From Glandiceps talaboti (lineage: Eukaryota; Hemichordata; Enteropneusta; Spengelidae), in assembly GCF_964340395.1 (NCBI RefSeq), contig NC_135568.1, positions 6,339,079 through 6,403,078 of the forward strand: a stretch of 64,000 nt of DNA. Direction: 5' to 3'. The notes under the pieces are model-generated. The model ran no database searches and had not been told where the DNA came from. It worked only from the letters and a program-made list of their open reading frames with translations. Made by a program: the position numbers and the translations under genes. Positions 24,676 to 37,881 of the stretch are shown here, in pieces; the first letter of the stretch is position 1, and every line of letters begins with the position of its first letter.

Positions 24676-26514
24676 AACAACAATGCCACTTTTGCAAGGT
24701 TCTCTCTACCCTACATGTAGATCGTTTGTGCTGGCCGATTTAGACTAATGTTCACGCTACCAAGACTTATACACATGGTTTTGTATTCAAACCTACACTG
24801 TGACAACTTCAAGCAGCCACGGTTCAACCCCACTTAGATACCTCCAAGAAATCAAACCCTTTGTGATTGGCTGATCAGTGATCCTGTCTACCGATGCAAA
24901 CTGATTAATATTCACATCACATGATGACACCACTGATGTCATCTAACACAGTGGGTAGACTTAAAACCCACTAAGAATTGCACCATTTCTGGCCGACATA
25001 TCATTAAACTAAAATATTGAAACTAATTGTCTGTAGAAGGGACGCAAGTCCAAATCTGCCAATGGCAAAGGATCTAGGCTAGAAACTTTCATAGAGGTGT
25101 TTACGGCTTTGGATTGGCAGGTTATCCACCCATGTTGTATCAAGCATAATACTGTCCGATCCTTACGTGAGAGCATCTAGGGCTGTAACTTGTGAAAGAC
25201 ATATTTAGTTATTTGAATTTACTTCTTCAAAAATATGTCAATATCAGAATAACTCATCTATCTATACCTTCGAAGGTTTCTTTTCATATATTTCAATAAC
25301 TTATGGTTTTATAATTGGGTTCAATTCCATACTTCTATTCTCAAGATTGAAATTACAGGAAATGGCAAACATATGGTGGAAGCATATTTCATTCACATGC
25401 AAAAAAAAAATTGACAAATATTGTGAGAAAGTTGAAAATGACTGATTCATCAAACCATACGCTGTACAAAGATAAGTCCTCAACAGCTGTTTTATAATTC
25501 TATGTAACACAAAGGAATATCTCATCACTTTTTCATATGATCTGCTCAGCGATCTATCAAAAATATGCATCCGATGGAAAACTCCACATTTATTGAATAT
25601 GATTTATTTTCACTACTTTTCTCAGTATTGTCTGCTGAAATAAATCCCTGCAGAAAAATCTTTCGACTACTTTTTTTTAACTTCTAAAATAATTTGTATT
25701 AAAATCCAAATGTCTACACAACTATGCCTTTCTGTGACCTGTAGTTTGAATTCCTTGAAATGAAAGCAATCTACCCATGTTGAAGATGAAAATACTTGCA
25801 ATAATTAAAATACACATCGGAAATATCAAAATAAATAATCACATTTCCAGTAGAAAGAAATCCATCTGGGGTCAACTATATCGTTTCCACATAACATTTC
25901 TTTATGTTTGAATTTTCAAAAGCCCGATTGATTTTCTGGAAAGTTTTTTGTGAAAGATATGACTCATGTACTCAAGCGTTTTTTTTTTCCTGCCTTTGCC
26001 AAGCCGCTATTGTAGGTGTATTCTATTGTATACCAGGCATTGATTGGTCCTCAGAATCTCGTACTGTGCAATTGATGTGAGCTACAAAGCATCATGCACC
26101 GTTTTGCCAACAAAAGAAGCTGGAAAGGATTCTAGGATCATTACTATATGGTTCGCTATCAAATTTACCCTTTTCAGATTCACAGACTAATATTTTCTTG
26201 ATTAAAAAGTGAACAGTGCATATATATAGAGAGAGTTAGACTAATAGACACTTTCAATCGCAAAATTTTGACAATTTAAATCTGATTTCAATAAAAAGGA
26301 TTTAGTCTGGTTTCTCGTGTATTACCGAACATAATGATTCATGCCCCAGCTAATGCCAGCATGCGGGTCTCCCTGTAGGGGTCTCCTAACTTTCAATAGA
26401 GTGGACTGTATCTTGAGTATCACTAGTAGTCAAGGGGTTCAGACAGAAAATAAGTTCTTATTACATATATTTAATTACATAGGTAACCTTTTCCAACAAC
26501 GTGCATATATGGAT
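24676..26514. other. inferred intron, no gene seen
   Basis: No supported exon or element. An 89-codon minus-strand ORF at 25301-25570 has no recognisable feature. Confidence 0.3.
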
Positions 26515-27185
26515 TTCTAGATTCCATGCTGCCTGGGATAATAAGCGTAGCAGAAAGCTGTATGGATTCCAGGCAAATATGATGTAGGGTTGTCATTTTG
26601 CAAAACATACACAAAAGTGAGATTCTGGTAAATGAAGGCAGTAGTTACAAAACTAAATAGTACAGATTCCAGGCAAAATATGAACGAGAGAGTAGTCATT
26701 TACAAAACATTCGCATAGCAAGATTCTGGTATTAAAGAACAGAGTAGTAGAAGTGAACAGTATGGATTCCAGGCATGTCGCAACACATTCGCATAGCAAG
26801 ATTTTTAAGTCTTTCAAATGGAGATGATCAGAGTAATTGAACATAGCAGTAACGATTCCTGGTAAAATATCACATATTAGGTGTCATCATTTCGCAAAAT
26901 ATCACATATTAGGAGTCATCATTTTGCAAAACATTTTCATGGCAGGTTTCTAGTAATGACATCAGACTGTTTAACGAAGACTGGAGCAATTGAACAAAAC
27001 CGTACGAGTTCCAGTCAAGCAAAATATGAGACAGACATAAGATATGGCAAAACATCCATGGACTAATGATGTAACAAGATTATGATAACATAGAACTGTA
27101 CAATAAAGAACAATACAGAAATTGTGGGCAAAATGCGAAGCAGAAATCAAACTTTGAGAAGCATATGCGCAGCAAATTTCCCATA
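26515..27185 (+). repeat. decayed minisatellite with units of about 110-130 bp
   Basis: Successive units share GATTCCAGGCAAAATATGA, GTCATTTTGCAAAACATTCG and CATAGCAAGATTCTGGTA. About five or six units with indels are visible. A local near-perfect duplication, AAATATCACATATTAGG with GTCATCATTT, is at 26866-26930. Small ORFs on both strands derive from the repeat. Confidence 0.7.
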
Positions 27186-30100
27186 AACCTCAAATCGTTA
27201 AACAGCAATAATAATTTAATATTCATTAACCGTATTCTCATTTTCAACATCAATTACATTTCACGCCAGTTTGTAGACAATTTTGGACTGGTACCACTTA
27301 AATTGTGACAACAAATTTAATCAAACTTGATAGGTACCACACTAATCATTGTAAAAATGTTGACTGTTTCTAAACAAAATCTTTTTTATCAACAAACGTG
27401 ACAGCTTCCTGGTTGTATAATATGGCTACAATGTACATATTTGTTCATTAATTCTGATACTTTGTAGCATTGTTCTGAAAAGATAACATTAACTGATGAC
27501 TTACAACAAATATTGGTACAACACCACTGAAATTATTACATGTGATGTAGCTGTTGATGGGTTTTTATGCATTTTAACAAGTACACACAACATTGGTAGT
27601 GTACATTACAAAATGCTAACAACAGAACTCGTTTGCATAATGGTAATACCTGGTCAAGTTAATGGGTTTTTATTGTTTTCTGACTTTAACACCCTGGGTT
27701 CTTTATCTTATAACTGCTCTAGGGAAACATATACAGCAAATATGCACACTATTTTTTCTCATTTTTGTGGTTTGTATTCTTCAAAAAACAAATTTCCTGG
27801 TTTTAGGCACTGTATAGAATATACACCTCTGTAAAGGTGAGAAAAGAAATTCTGTTCTTTTAATTTGAACGCCATTCACTTCTTTCGTTTAGTTTTCATA
27901 CAGTGGCAGCTACACAAATCTGTGTTTGTTACTTGATAGAATAATATTTTGACAACACTCAGCTTTCAATGGTTAGTCACAGCAATGTTTTACTTTTAGA
28001 TAACTGAAAAGGATCAGAAAGTGGCAATTTATTCTCACTTAATGAAAACGATTCATGCATTTTTCTGCAGCGTTGTACCTCGCTGGAGATATTTTCATTC
28101 ATCTTCTTGGAAATATTTTCAGAGACTCAATGAATTTTTAAAGGGTAACTGAGGCTCATTTTTTAATTCTAAGTCTGATTACATGTGTACATACATAATC
28201 CCCACTAGAACTTAGTGGCAAATCAGCACTGACACTGTGAGAAAGGTGGCTAAAATATGTCCAAAAGCTCTGCAACTGAAACAGGTCATTTCCATATTTT
28301 TTTGGTAACCAAAATATTATGTCATAAACTCACTGTATGGCAAACCTGATTACCTGGCAAGAGCTCCCAACATGGTTCATCATTTTTCAATATTTTGGAT
28401 TATGTATGAACATTTTAAAATGATACAAAAATAACCATGGTAATCCATGAACTCACAGCCTATGCCCCTTTAAGCAGAAAATTTACCCCACACACTAGTT
28501 TAAGTTACCCGCGGCTGTCTAATATCTGTCAAAGTGCCAGCTGATTCGTACACACTTATCTTCAGAATTTCACATTTCTGTCACGTACTGCACAAGTTCA
28601 ATACAAATTTTTAGGCCTCATATTATTGATTGAAAAATTCTCAGTTTTCAAGTTTACCTACTTCTGGTGAACACCATATCAGTTTAATTGCTAAAATTGA
28701 TTCCAAAACTAAACAATTTCCTTGAAATTCTGTCATCACAAAAAGACTCATTGCTTTTTTTAAAATCTTGTATAAATATACATATGGCGCCAATGTCAAT
28801 GCCAATGTGTGTATTTCATCATGCGAACAATACTGACGCCGTTCATGTCCATGTTATGTACAGTAAGTAAACCTTTATTATCAAGCTCTCAAGAGGCATC
28901 GAAGTCCAAGGTCGGTCGTAGTAGGTAGGTAGTGTGATTAAGAAGAAAATATACAAAATTAAAAGTGAATTTTACAATCAAAGTGATCTAAGTAATATCT
29001 GATTAGAAAAATACACAAGGGAATTTTTTTGTTCTGACTACAATTGGATTTATCTAAATCATTTCCGTAGATATTTGTATAAGTAATTCTGAAAACTATA
29101 AGACATTATTTTTGTAGGTGAAAGATGAACAAATTTTCTCGCAATTTCCCCAACGTGTTATTTTGTACAACTACAAGACTTTGATAATTAAAGCTTCATT
29201 AGTCGTACCTGAAGACTTTTTCTTTTGATAATGAAATATCAACCAAAGTTCTGAGTAGCTATCAAATCATACTCAATCTAAAATTGCTATTTTAGTGATG
29301 TAATTCTGTCAACCCCATAGCTACAAATAAATAGGGCTCTTTGAAAATAATATGTTCACTATTTTATTTCAATTTCAGTTATTCTCATGTCATATAAAGA
29401 TCGTTATTATTAATTTAAAGAAACATTACTGATGTAATGTACACTGTACAGATTAATCTACAATAATATGTAAGACTCAAAATATACGATCAGAAAAATA
29501 TCTCTAAAAATTGCATTTTTTTTCATTCACAAAATACTTCACACAAGCTACGGAAGACATAAAACTGGAAAAAATACGTTTCAGTGGTTCAAATTTTGTC
29601 TACTTGCAAAACAGCATGAAGTGAATAATTTCTAATTCCACTATACTGAAATAAAGCTCAATGACGTCTGTGATAGAAAACCTACATGTACTCTAAAATG
29701 TCAACTTTTTATTAATTTCTTGGGATCAAATAAGTAGTTTTATTTCATGAGTTTAAATAAATAAATAAATAAATATGATTTATTGTAAATGCCGTAAAAT
29801 TTGTTAACTTTTCTTTACTGACATACTCATAATTTACAACGTAAAATATCATAGTAAAGTTCTCTGGCAGGATATTTGACAAAATGCAAAATGTTGGCGT
29901 TAAAAAATTATCCTTTTCACTTCCTGGGGTAAGAAGCTTAGCAACAATGACTTATTCGAATTAGTGAAGTGAAGTATTTGTGACAGTCTCAATAAAACTA
30001 TTTTATTGCCAAAGACAATAAGGTAATAAATTATGAACATGGTTACAGCATTCTGTGTCATCAAACATTCTCATACCAGACATCAAACTTTTATCCGTTC

Positions 30101-32636
30101 ATTCTCACCTATTGGGAAACAAAATACAAAGATTTGGAGAACTTAATTATCTAATTTGAAAGACCTTTTACAGATGTACGTCTATAATCTTTAACAGAGA
30201 AACAAGAATGTTTTGTGGGATTACGTCTAAGAGGATTTTTCACATACAATGACCACATTACACCATGCTGTGTTGTAACAATTAGTTGTTGAATGCACAC
30301 ATCTTTTCATTACTACACAGTTATGTTGTTGAAATTCTCACCTATCGTCTTCCATGATTTCAGCCCCCAATTGCTCTGGTGTGTCCTAGCCCTCAACATT
30401 CCAATACTTTTGGCCCCTATACACAATTCTTACGCCTTGCAACATAATTGTCTTGAGAAGTTAAATCCTTTGGGTAGACTGAGTTTAGTAGAGTTGTTAC
30501 AACACAACTGCATGTGGTTGACAGTAAGTCATTGCAAACCACATCTCATGCTGTATTCAACACCAAGGCTTTTGTGTTGGGCAATAAACTCATTTTATCT
30601 TCACCTGGTCCTGATTGGTTGGAAACTACTGTCCATTGGCTGTTCCCACAGCTGGGCTATTCTAATTATGATCCACCCACCCTATGAACTATCCAATGTT
30701 ATGGCTGTTCAATATATTACTACTTCCCACTATCCACAGTACATGTATGTTGAATTAATTGCCAACAACTCTCTGATTTGTATGTTCAGACTTTTCTTTC
30801 CATTTCATCAAAAACTCACCAGTGTGCCGAGTTTTGTAAAAACATTTTTGACATTGAATTATTACTGATGTATTTCTGAATGTCCATTTTCAGTGATTCA
30901 GTTATTCAGAAATCAGTGACTTCTGGGGAAAGAAGAAGGGAAATTTATGAATTTCTCTAACCAACTTTCATGAAAGCACTGCAGAATAATTACAATGAAA
31001 CTATGGGGAAATTTACCCCTGTTACAAATCTAATAAGGATATTGACTTTTTTGAATGGGTAGAACAAAATAAATTTACATGTTAAAACTCAACATAGATC
31101 AACTACCCAAATTGATGATTTCTTGACATTGAAAAGTATGTTATTCACAGCCCACATACAATTTAGCTGTTGGGCCATTTCTTTATAAAATTTGTAACTT
31201 TCCTTGCTATTATATTATTTGAAGTACATGTATAATTGTGATGTGTAACATGTCAAGAAATCTGACTGATCCCATAAAATTGCTTTCTCCTTCCACCAAA
31301 AATTACTGAAATCAGGATCAAAGTAACTGGTTAATCAGAACCGCATCAGTAATAATTCTATGGTTTGAAAATTTCAAAAATGATTTCACAAACCCCTGTA
31401 CACTGCACTGGTGAGATTTGCCTACACTGAAAGAGCTTGCATCTGCACATACAAATCAGAGAGAATTATGGGACATTCAGCATACCGTGCTATCAATTAT
31501 ACATATACATGCATGTAAACAAACACCACACAAAAACAGTGGCTTGAGGGCAGTCTTCCTTTACATAGACAATTCACCCATCAACAATCTGCTCCCAACA
31601 AAATTATTTTAGAAATGCCAGAGGCAAAATTTGTTAATTCCTACATTAATATCACGATACTTGATATGCAGCAGACACTCTGTGTCCTTTGTCATTACAT
31701 AATTGCTCTACTTTTGGACATGATTTATTGATGTCTACAAATGGAGCCCTAATTACATTAACAATATATGGTATTACGGAGACACGCATTTCAAAGTCTG
31801 TGTTTTAGTAGTAGCTATAAGTTGTAGACTTAAAGCCCTATATTTGAATACCATGTTCTTATACATGTATTATGGTTGATCCATAACATTTACATTTTAG
31901 ACACGATTACACGACAGCTTTATCACTTAACCTAAATTTCAATAAATTTTTGTATAATTTTTGTGCTAGCTCTGTCCAACAACTGTTTATCTCCCCTAAA
32001 TTTCCATAATTGTTTTCTTTCAGACCAACTTTTCGTTAGCTGTACAAGAGAACTGTTATCTGATTTTCGTCTAATTGTTCAATTTTAATTCGCATCTGAC
32101 ATGGGCTGATAAATACTTGAAATGCAACCTCTTCCCTCCATCCCACCCCTTCCCCTCCAAAACAAATCACTGACAATACATTTGTCACAATGGTAATACT
32201 TTTACTAAGCCAAGGGTGTTTTAGTTGATGTTTATAGGTACATGTAGATATCTAAGTGCAATAAAAAGGAAAGTAATCTAAATCTAAGTCCTGTTATCCA
32301 AAGTTCAAAAAACTCCATCATCACAGTATGAGACATATTAATGCAAATGTATTTATATATTGGTACATTTTTAAGTGTTTTATAAGATTAATTTATCCAA
32401 CATCCTGCCGATGATAGTCATTATAGATAATTTAGAAAAACGTGCATGTCATTTTGGATGATTAGAAATTACCTTTCATTTCCTGAACATGTAAAATGAT
32501 AGCATAAATAAATGCCCATAACTTGCTCTTCAGTAACTTTAGGAGTATGGCTCTACATGTAAAACTGAGTATTGTCCACATTGATTCAAATACATCCATA
32601 TTGGCATTTTCACGATCGACAAAATGTTCTATCATA
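27186..32636. other. inferred intron; one long unexplained ORF
   Basis: Apart from the 191-codon ORF at 30293-30868 and a 112-codon ORF at 27496-27834, neither of which I trust, there is a short (AAAT)n run at about 29756-29774. No exon with two good splice sites was found. Confidence 0.3.
30293..30868 (+). CDS. longest ORF in the window (191 codons), unrecognised
   Basis: The frame is open for 191 codons. The product is rich in Leu, His, Ser and Ile with scattered hydrophobic runs, but lacks charged or glycine-rich motifs typical of a folded domain. There is no Kozak-like or splice context that I can defend, and a donor-like ACAGTAAGT lies inside it. It sits inside the inferred intron between the exons at 37814 and 6102. 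I list it because of its length; chance is the more likely explanation. Confidence 0.13.
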   Translation: MHTSFHYYTVMLLKFSPIVFHDFSPQLLWCVLALNIPILLAPIHNSYALQHNCLEKLNPLGRLSLVELLQHNCMWLTVSHCKPHLMLYSTPRLLCWAINSFYLHLVLIGWKLLSIGCSHSWAILIMIHPPYELSNVMAVQYITTSHYPQYMYVELIANNSLICMFRLFFPFHQKLTSVPSFVKTFLTLNYY

Positions 32637-33231
32637 AGTCCTGTCCACACTTGACTCAATTTGAAATCAAACTGGCCGGCCCAGATCACTTTGATTTGCT
32701 TTGAATCAATTCCTGTTTCAACTAACATATTGGAATTTGATTCAATTTTCTTTAGTGTACCTGTCCCCACAAGCAGATTTCGAGTGACATGTGATAAAGA
32801 GACAAGATCTGCTGCAAAGTCTGTGTATCTAACACCTTCTGCTTTTGTTTTTCTTTTATGGGTATAGGACACATATGTCAGGGTTAAGATTTGATATGTA
32901 TATGTTGCCATGTGAACATCACTGTCATCTCAGACACAGTCCAGTTCACCAGCTACATCTGAACCTTACATATATATAGGTCATGATTTGTGAACACAGT
33001 CATGTGTAAACTGATGATGCTATACCTCAACACTTGATTTGATTCAATTCAACTATTTACATCTACCCTCTTTATGCCAAAGTGATCTAGTTTAGATTGA
33101 AAATCAATTAGAAATTAATCAAACAAGATTTTGCTATAACTCAGTTTAATTATATGTAGCTCTGAATTGATTAACAGCTAGTGGGGACATGTGAATTAAG
33201 ATTCTTTCAATCTTGTAGTGTGGACAGGACT
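32637..33231. mobile_element. TIR element of about 595 bp, parent of the adjacent satellite
   Basis: The left end AGTCCTGTCCACACT (32637-32651) is exactly repeated inverted as AGTGTGGACAGGACT (33217-33231). A second inner pair exists: ACCTGTCCCCAC near 32760 and GTGGGGACATGTG near 33181. A 149-codon minus-strand ORF spans the left end but shows no transposase motif. This is probably a non-autonomous DNA transposon. Confidence 0.7.
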
Positions 33232-33703
33232 AACTGCAAGTGATGACAACTGGAGTTGCGATTGTTTCAATCTTGTAGTGTGGACAGGGCTAACTGCAAG
33301 TGGTGACAACTGAATCGTGATTGTTTCAATCTTGTAGTGTGGACAGGGCTAACTGCAAGTGGTGACAACTGAGTCGCGATTGTTTCAGTCTTGTAGTGTG
33401 GACAGGGCTAACTGCTAGTGGTGACAACTGAGTCGCGATTGTTTCAATCTTGTAGTGGACAGGACTAACTGCAGGTGGTGACAACTGAATTGTGATTGTT
33501 TCAATCTTATAGTGTGGACAGGACTAACTGCAGGTGGTGACAACTGAATTGTGATTGTTTCAATCTTATAGTGTGGACAGGACTAACTGCAGGTGGTGAC
33601 AACTGAATTGTGATTGTTTCAATCTTATAGTGTGGACAGGACTAACTGCAGGTGGTGACATATGAATTGTGATTGTTTCAATCTTATAGTGTGGACAGGG
33701 AGA
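33190..33703 (+). repeat. 59-bp satellite of nine units, made from a transposon end
   Basis: GTGTGGACAGG (or its short form) starts near 33218, 33278, 33337, 33396, 33455, 33512, 33571, 33630 and 33689, for a period of 57-60 bp. Each unit reads CTAACTGCAAGTGGTGACAA, CTGAATTGTGATTGTTTCAA, TCTTGTAGTGTGGACAGG. The repeated block includes the right terminal repeat of the element at 32637. The last four units are most alike, so expansion was most recent at the right. Confidence 0.9.
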
Positions 33704-34518
33704 ACACTAACTTCACATTATCTCTCTTCTAATACAGCTGAATACAAGTTACATTGCTGTTACATATGTTATGAAGTCAAAGAGATTCAATCTGATTAAA
33801 ATCTGATATGGTGAATATGGTTGGATTTCTTTATTTACCTCTATAACCTTCGTTTATAGTCTTTCTTTTCCATCTTGTAGTTCTGAGAGTGATCAAGGCC
33901 TTCCCACTTTAAGTGTATTCATCACGTCAAACTTTAACTAGATTGAGAGATACCGTGTGGTATCATCAAACTCTGTTTTATTAACAAGTAATTATTGTAA
34001 CTTTATACATCTGCTAACAATCTCGGAGAATATTGAGATCAAATTTTGAGATCAGTTCCCTGCTATTACATCATTTACCAATCCCTACAGAGTTTCCAAG
34101 AATCCATACAGTTAGGGTAATTTAGCCTGTCATTCTTACATTTCAGAAGAAAAAAAAGATGCCCTCGGGTGATTTTCTACTGATTGGTTTGTTCTACAAA
34201 GCTTCTCTTAATGATGATCATGAGGTAAAACTGTTACAAAAGTCAATTTCGTAGGTTCCTTTTAAAGAAACAATTCTAAGATTTCCATCATTTTAGCCGG
34301 TAAAGCCTGACAACCTATATTTAGGGTATAATTATTTAGACTCAGAGTCACAGTCATTAAAAAGTTAGTGAATTTCTAATTTCACGGTCGTCAATTATCT
34401 TTACATTCTACCGAGTCAAGATTTTGGCAAATATTTTCAAAAAGATGAATTAAATACTTCACTAAATGTATGATTCTGAAATGAATATTTCATTTCGGCA
34501 GTCAGCCCTGGTTACCAT
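33704..34518. other. inferred intron, no gene seen
   Basis: Nothing recognised apart from the left target-site copy of the LINE insertion at 34505-34518. Confidence 0.3.
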
Positions 34519-34916
34519 TTTTTTTTGAAGTAGTTTATTCCGTACATTAGGCCACAGGCCCCTTGTACAATATGAAAATAAATATAAAAATATGTATACA
34601 GAAACCATCAGAATAGAATGTCATAAGCGAAATAAACATCACAGAAGCTGAATTACATGTTTTTGATGATCTTGTTCCTTAATTTAAAACTATATGCAAC
34701 AAATTTGGCTAGATTCTGGATTGTGTTGTCGGAAGAACATGACATTAAAATTGAAAATTTTAAAGGTGAAGGGTAAAGATAATAATATAGAGTAATAAAT
34801 TCACATCTAATATCTTTAAATAAAGGACGAACTATACAGAAATCAAAATTCATCTCCGACAAGATTAAGATTGCAATGTTGACATATACGTTCGTTTCTT
34901 GGCAACTTCAAATTTT
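34519..34916 (-). mobile_element. 5'-truncated non-LTR retrotransposon (LINE) tail
   Basis: On the minus strand the insert ends with AATAAA, CTACTTC and an A-run (34518-34526 as T on plus). The start reads RNERICQHCNLNLVGDEF and, after a frameshift and loss of the expected CxxC...H pattern, continues CIVRPLFKDIR. This resembles the C-terminal cysteine/histidine motif after the reverse transcriptase of many LINEs. GCCCTGGTTAC is at both flanks (34505-34515 and 34917-34927), with 13 of 14 bases matching, as a target-site duplication. A dead, truncated copy of under 400 bp. Confidence 0.82.
34653..34862 (-). pseudogene. LINE ORF2 C-terminal fragment, frameshifted
   Basis: This is the open part of the fragment within the LINE tail and ends at the natural stop before the 3' tail. 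It reads from just after the damaged Cys/His motif to KNM-stop. The typical LINE-like order (motif, PLFKDIR, tyrosine-rich stretch, then LAKFVAYSFKLRN) is kept. It lacks the reverse transcriptase and endonuclease and cannot be functional. Confidence 0.7.
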
Positions 34917-34930
34917 GCCCTGGTTACTAT

Positions 34931-37813
34931 GGACACCTCACAATTCAGAACATCCCTATGGGTTTCACTTCAATCAGTGTTCAGAAACAAGGTGACGCAG
35001 CAGCCCTTCAAAAACTTTACTCTTGTGTGACGAATGCATGAAATAAATGCATGTGTTTATTTTATTTGTTCTATATTTAATTTGCCAAAGATTAAAGAAA
35101 GAATTGGCCACACTTACATATCACAATGACTGCAATATGTATGAAATAGCTTGATTTTGGTCACTGACCTTGAAGGTTAAGGTCAAGGTCAATTGTCAAG
35201 ACATCTGACACCACAATGGATTCTCTATGTATTATTTATAGTTTCTGAGTTAAGCAGGAAATGCTGATTTGATTTTTAACCACAAATACAGTTCATATTT
35301 GGTAAATAATATTAATATTTATAATAATATCACTGTGTATTTAATTATTCCTCTGTATTTTATACGTAACTATGATTTATAAGACAGTGGCAGCTCGAAA
35401 CAAAGTTCTATTATAAACGGTCAGGTGTGGGAAGGCAGTGATCATTCCCGGAACAACAAAATCAAAAACAAACGACACTACATGAAAGAAATAGAGGTAT
35501 ATAAAGAAACTGAGCCGTATTCACCCGATCAGATTTTAATTGCATTGATTCTATGAGAAACTATACAACTTTTACCCCTTTCCCCTTTCTGTTAGTTACC
35601 AAGGTCCCCCAACCTTTAGCAAAAACACTGCAAATGGACTATAATTCATCACTTGTAGTTCTTCCCCTCATTAGTGATAACATATCATCCAACTTTTGTA
35701 TACATCAGTCTCATATTACCATATTTCAGTAACTAAATTGGAATCAAAATTACGGTTTCAATTTTCTCGTCAATATAGTATTTCCTGTGATTTGTCCATT
35801 TTTGACATTCAACGTTTTTCTGAATGACATGACTTCCAATAGTTAGGAAGTAAATGATACATCAAAATTTTACCCTGCAGCCTGTTATCAATCAATCAAT
35901 TAATCAATCATGAAGTCTTCATATTTTCTTATATATACTATCGGATGGTTACTTCTCTTCATACTAAAAACAGAATTACGAACAAAACTTGATTTAGCAA
36001 ACATTTTCAGTTTTTACACAGGTAATTTCCTTCTCTCCATTTTGCATTTTATCTGAAAATGTCTACCAGATATATAAATTCAGTTTTAATCAATACATGT
36101 TATTTTCTTGAAAAAAAACTTCATCAGCACAAAACCAGTTGCCGGCAGACATTTCTGCCATTTATTGTAAAATTTGCAACACTAATGTAAAAGTAACGGG
36201 TTGCCAGGGATTGTATTGTCTCATTTTCAAGCAATTTTGTACAAACAAGTTTCCAAGATGGTAGCTGGAACGAGATTATCAAATACTGTACAATGGCTAC
36301 ATACTAGTGCAATAGAAATGACAGAATTACGACATTAGCTTGAAAAAGTACACATTTTCATGGTTTTTCATTTCATAAAACCGATTCCGATGTGAGAAAC
36401 AGTTCTAAACATTTAGTTCACTACAAAGCACCTGACAAAAATATCTCAGAAACTGGTCATTCAGTCTAAATTAATATTTCCTGGAATAAACTCCTGAAGC
36501 ATGAAACCAGTTGAAATTTTCATCCATTTTTGAAGAAAAGCTGAAAGTGTGGTATGTATAATCTACTTAATCTGTAAAAACATAACTTGTAAGTAACTAG
36601 AACCGTTGATTGTGGGGTACAAAAACTACTATAATGTTTTACTGACCTGATGGATATTTTGAAGGATATCATCTACTTTCTTTAGTTGTATAAAACTGCT
36701 TACGACACAAAAAATATGAAAGCCGTTTTATTTGTTCAACTGACAACTACACAGCACCTGACAAAAGTGTCTCCTTCACGTCTACAAAGTAGACGATACA
36801 TTTATCACACCATTCTGAGGTAATATTCGTATGATGTTGACACAGTCAAGTAAACTCAATCCCATTCCTGTGAGAACTAACCAATTTATTTGTTTTTTAA
36901 GTCGGCAATTCACACCTTTGAAGTACCATCAATCACAGTGAACCAGACAGGAAACACATATACTGTTCTACAACATATCTTACTTTGTTGCTATGACTAC
37001 GACTACTTTATCCAAACATTAGATACACGTTTCTGTCAGGTATAAGTGTCCTATGGTTGATTCAAGGAGGCAGTTTTTTGCTGCCTACTTATCAATATAT
37101 ATAGTTGTTGGTAACAATATTGCAATATCATCAAAACATTGATTAATCACATTTCTGTATTATTAAAACAACAGTAGAGTTTAGAAGTATTATTACTAAG
37201 TGACACGAACCAATTCTGTATCAACAGGGAGCGCATTCAGCTGCCCTGGAAAACAAACTTTCTACGGCTCTGTCAACTGTCCATGTTAAAGTATTGATTA
37301 TGTTATCACAAGTTACTTATGGCATATTCTGTTCTCCTATTAAACATGATGAACATTATCAACTCATGTCATGTTGATATATTCAAATCAGAAGAAATTT
37401 TTTGACAACGAAGAAGCAGTGTTCCTCCTTTTGAAGAAAATATTAGAATGGAGTCACTCTTTGCTAATATTTGATGAAGACAGGGAATTTACATAACAAT
37501 ACAATGAAATGAAACGTTCAACTTAACACTGAACCCCACACACCACACTCCGTATCAGCTGTTATTACACACTGCATTAATCTGCAGTATCCTGGTAATT
37601 TTCTTGCAAATACAGACATTTTTTTACTGATCTGAGAGAAGATTGACCATTTGACAAACTTGCTTACAATTTCTGACTTACATTTTTCAACATTCTGAAA
37701 AAAATTCTAAACAAAGACAAAACAGAGTGATAACCAAATAAAAGATTTTTATAATGACATCTAGAGAAAGTATGTTAAGATATTATACCGCCCTCTACAG
37801 GTGGTTCCCTTAC
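34931..37813. other. inferred intron, no gene seen
   Basis: Contains the paired nuclear-receptor-like half-sites at 35165-35191. No exon was found until the donor at 37812. Confidence 0.3.
35165..35191. promoter_or_regulatory. inverted pair of TCAAGGTCA half-sites
   Basis: TGACCTTGA at 35165-35173 and TCAAGGTCA at 35183-35191 are a perfect inverted pair separated by nine bases. TCAAGGTCA is the extended half-site of ERR and NR5A nuclear receptors. An additional AGGTCA overlaps (AAGGTCAAGGTCA). Similar words also occur in simple invertebrate repeats, so function is uncertain. Confidence 0.3.
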
Positions 37814-37881
37814 CTTCTTGTGTTTTGTTTTTCTTCTTGTAACTGTCTTGTAAGTTCATCTATTTTTTTATCCATGTACTC
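37814..37881 (-). CDS. candidate internal exon, coiled-coil segment
   Basis: On the minus strand the exon is preceded by CTTTTTAG and followed by a GTAAGG donor. Of the three frames only one is open. It gives EYMDKKIDELTRQLQEEK followed by Q-N-T-R and two leftover bases (AG). The peptide is strongly charged, with hydrophobic residues at spacings of 3 and 4 (I7, L10, L14), as expected for a coiled coil. It starts in phase 0, which matches the end of the exon at 56288-56475. Its AG remainder plus the first G of the exon at 6039-6102 makes an arginine codon. Coiled coils are low-complexity enough that I cannot assign a family. Confidence 0.58.

Noticed and set aside
32462-32911. 149-codon minus-strand ORF crossing the left end of the TIR element
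   Set aside because: It crosses the transposon boundary and shows no transposase catalytic motif or domain.
33190-33703. Regular spacing suggesting a CRISPR array
   Set aside because: The whole 59-bp unit is repeated, including what would be the spacers, it derives from a transposon end, and the setting is eukaryotic.
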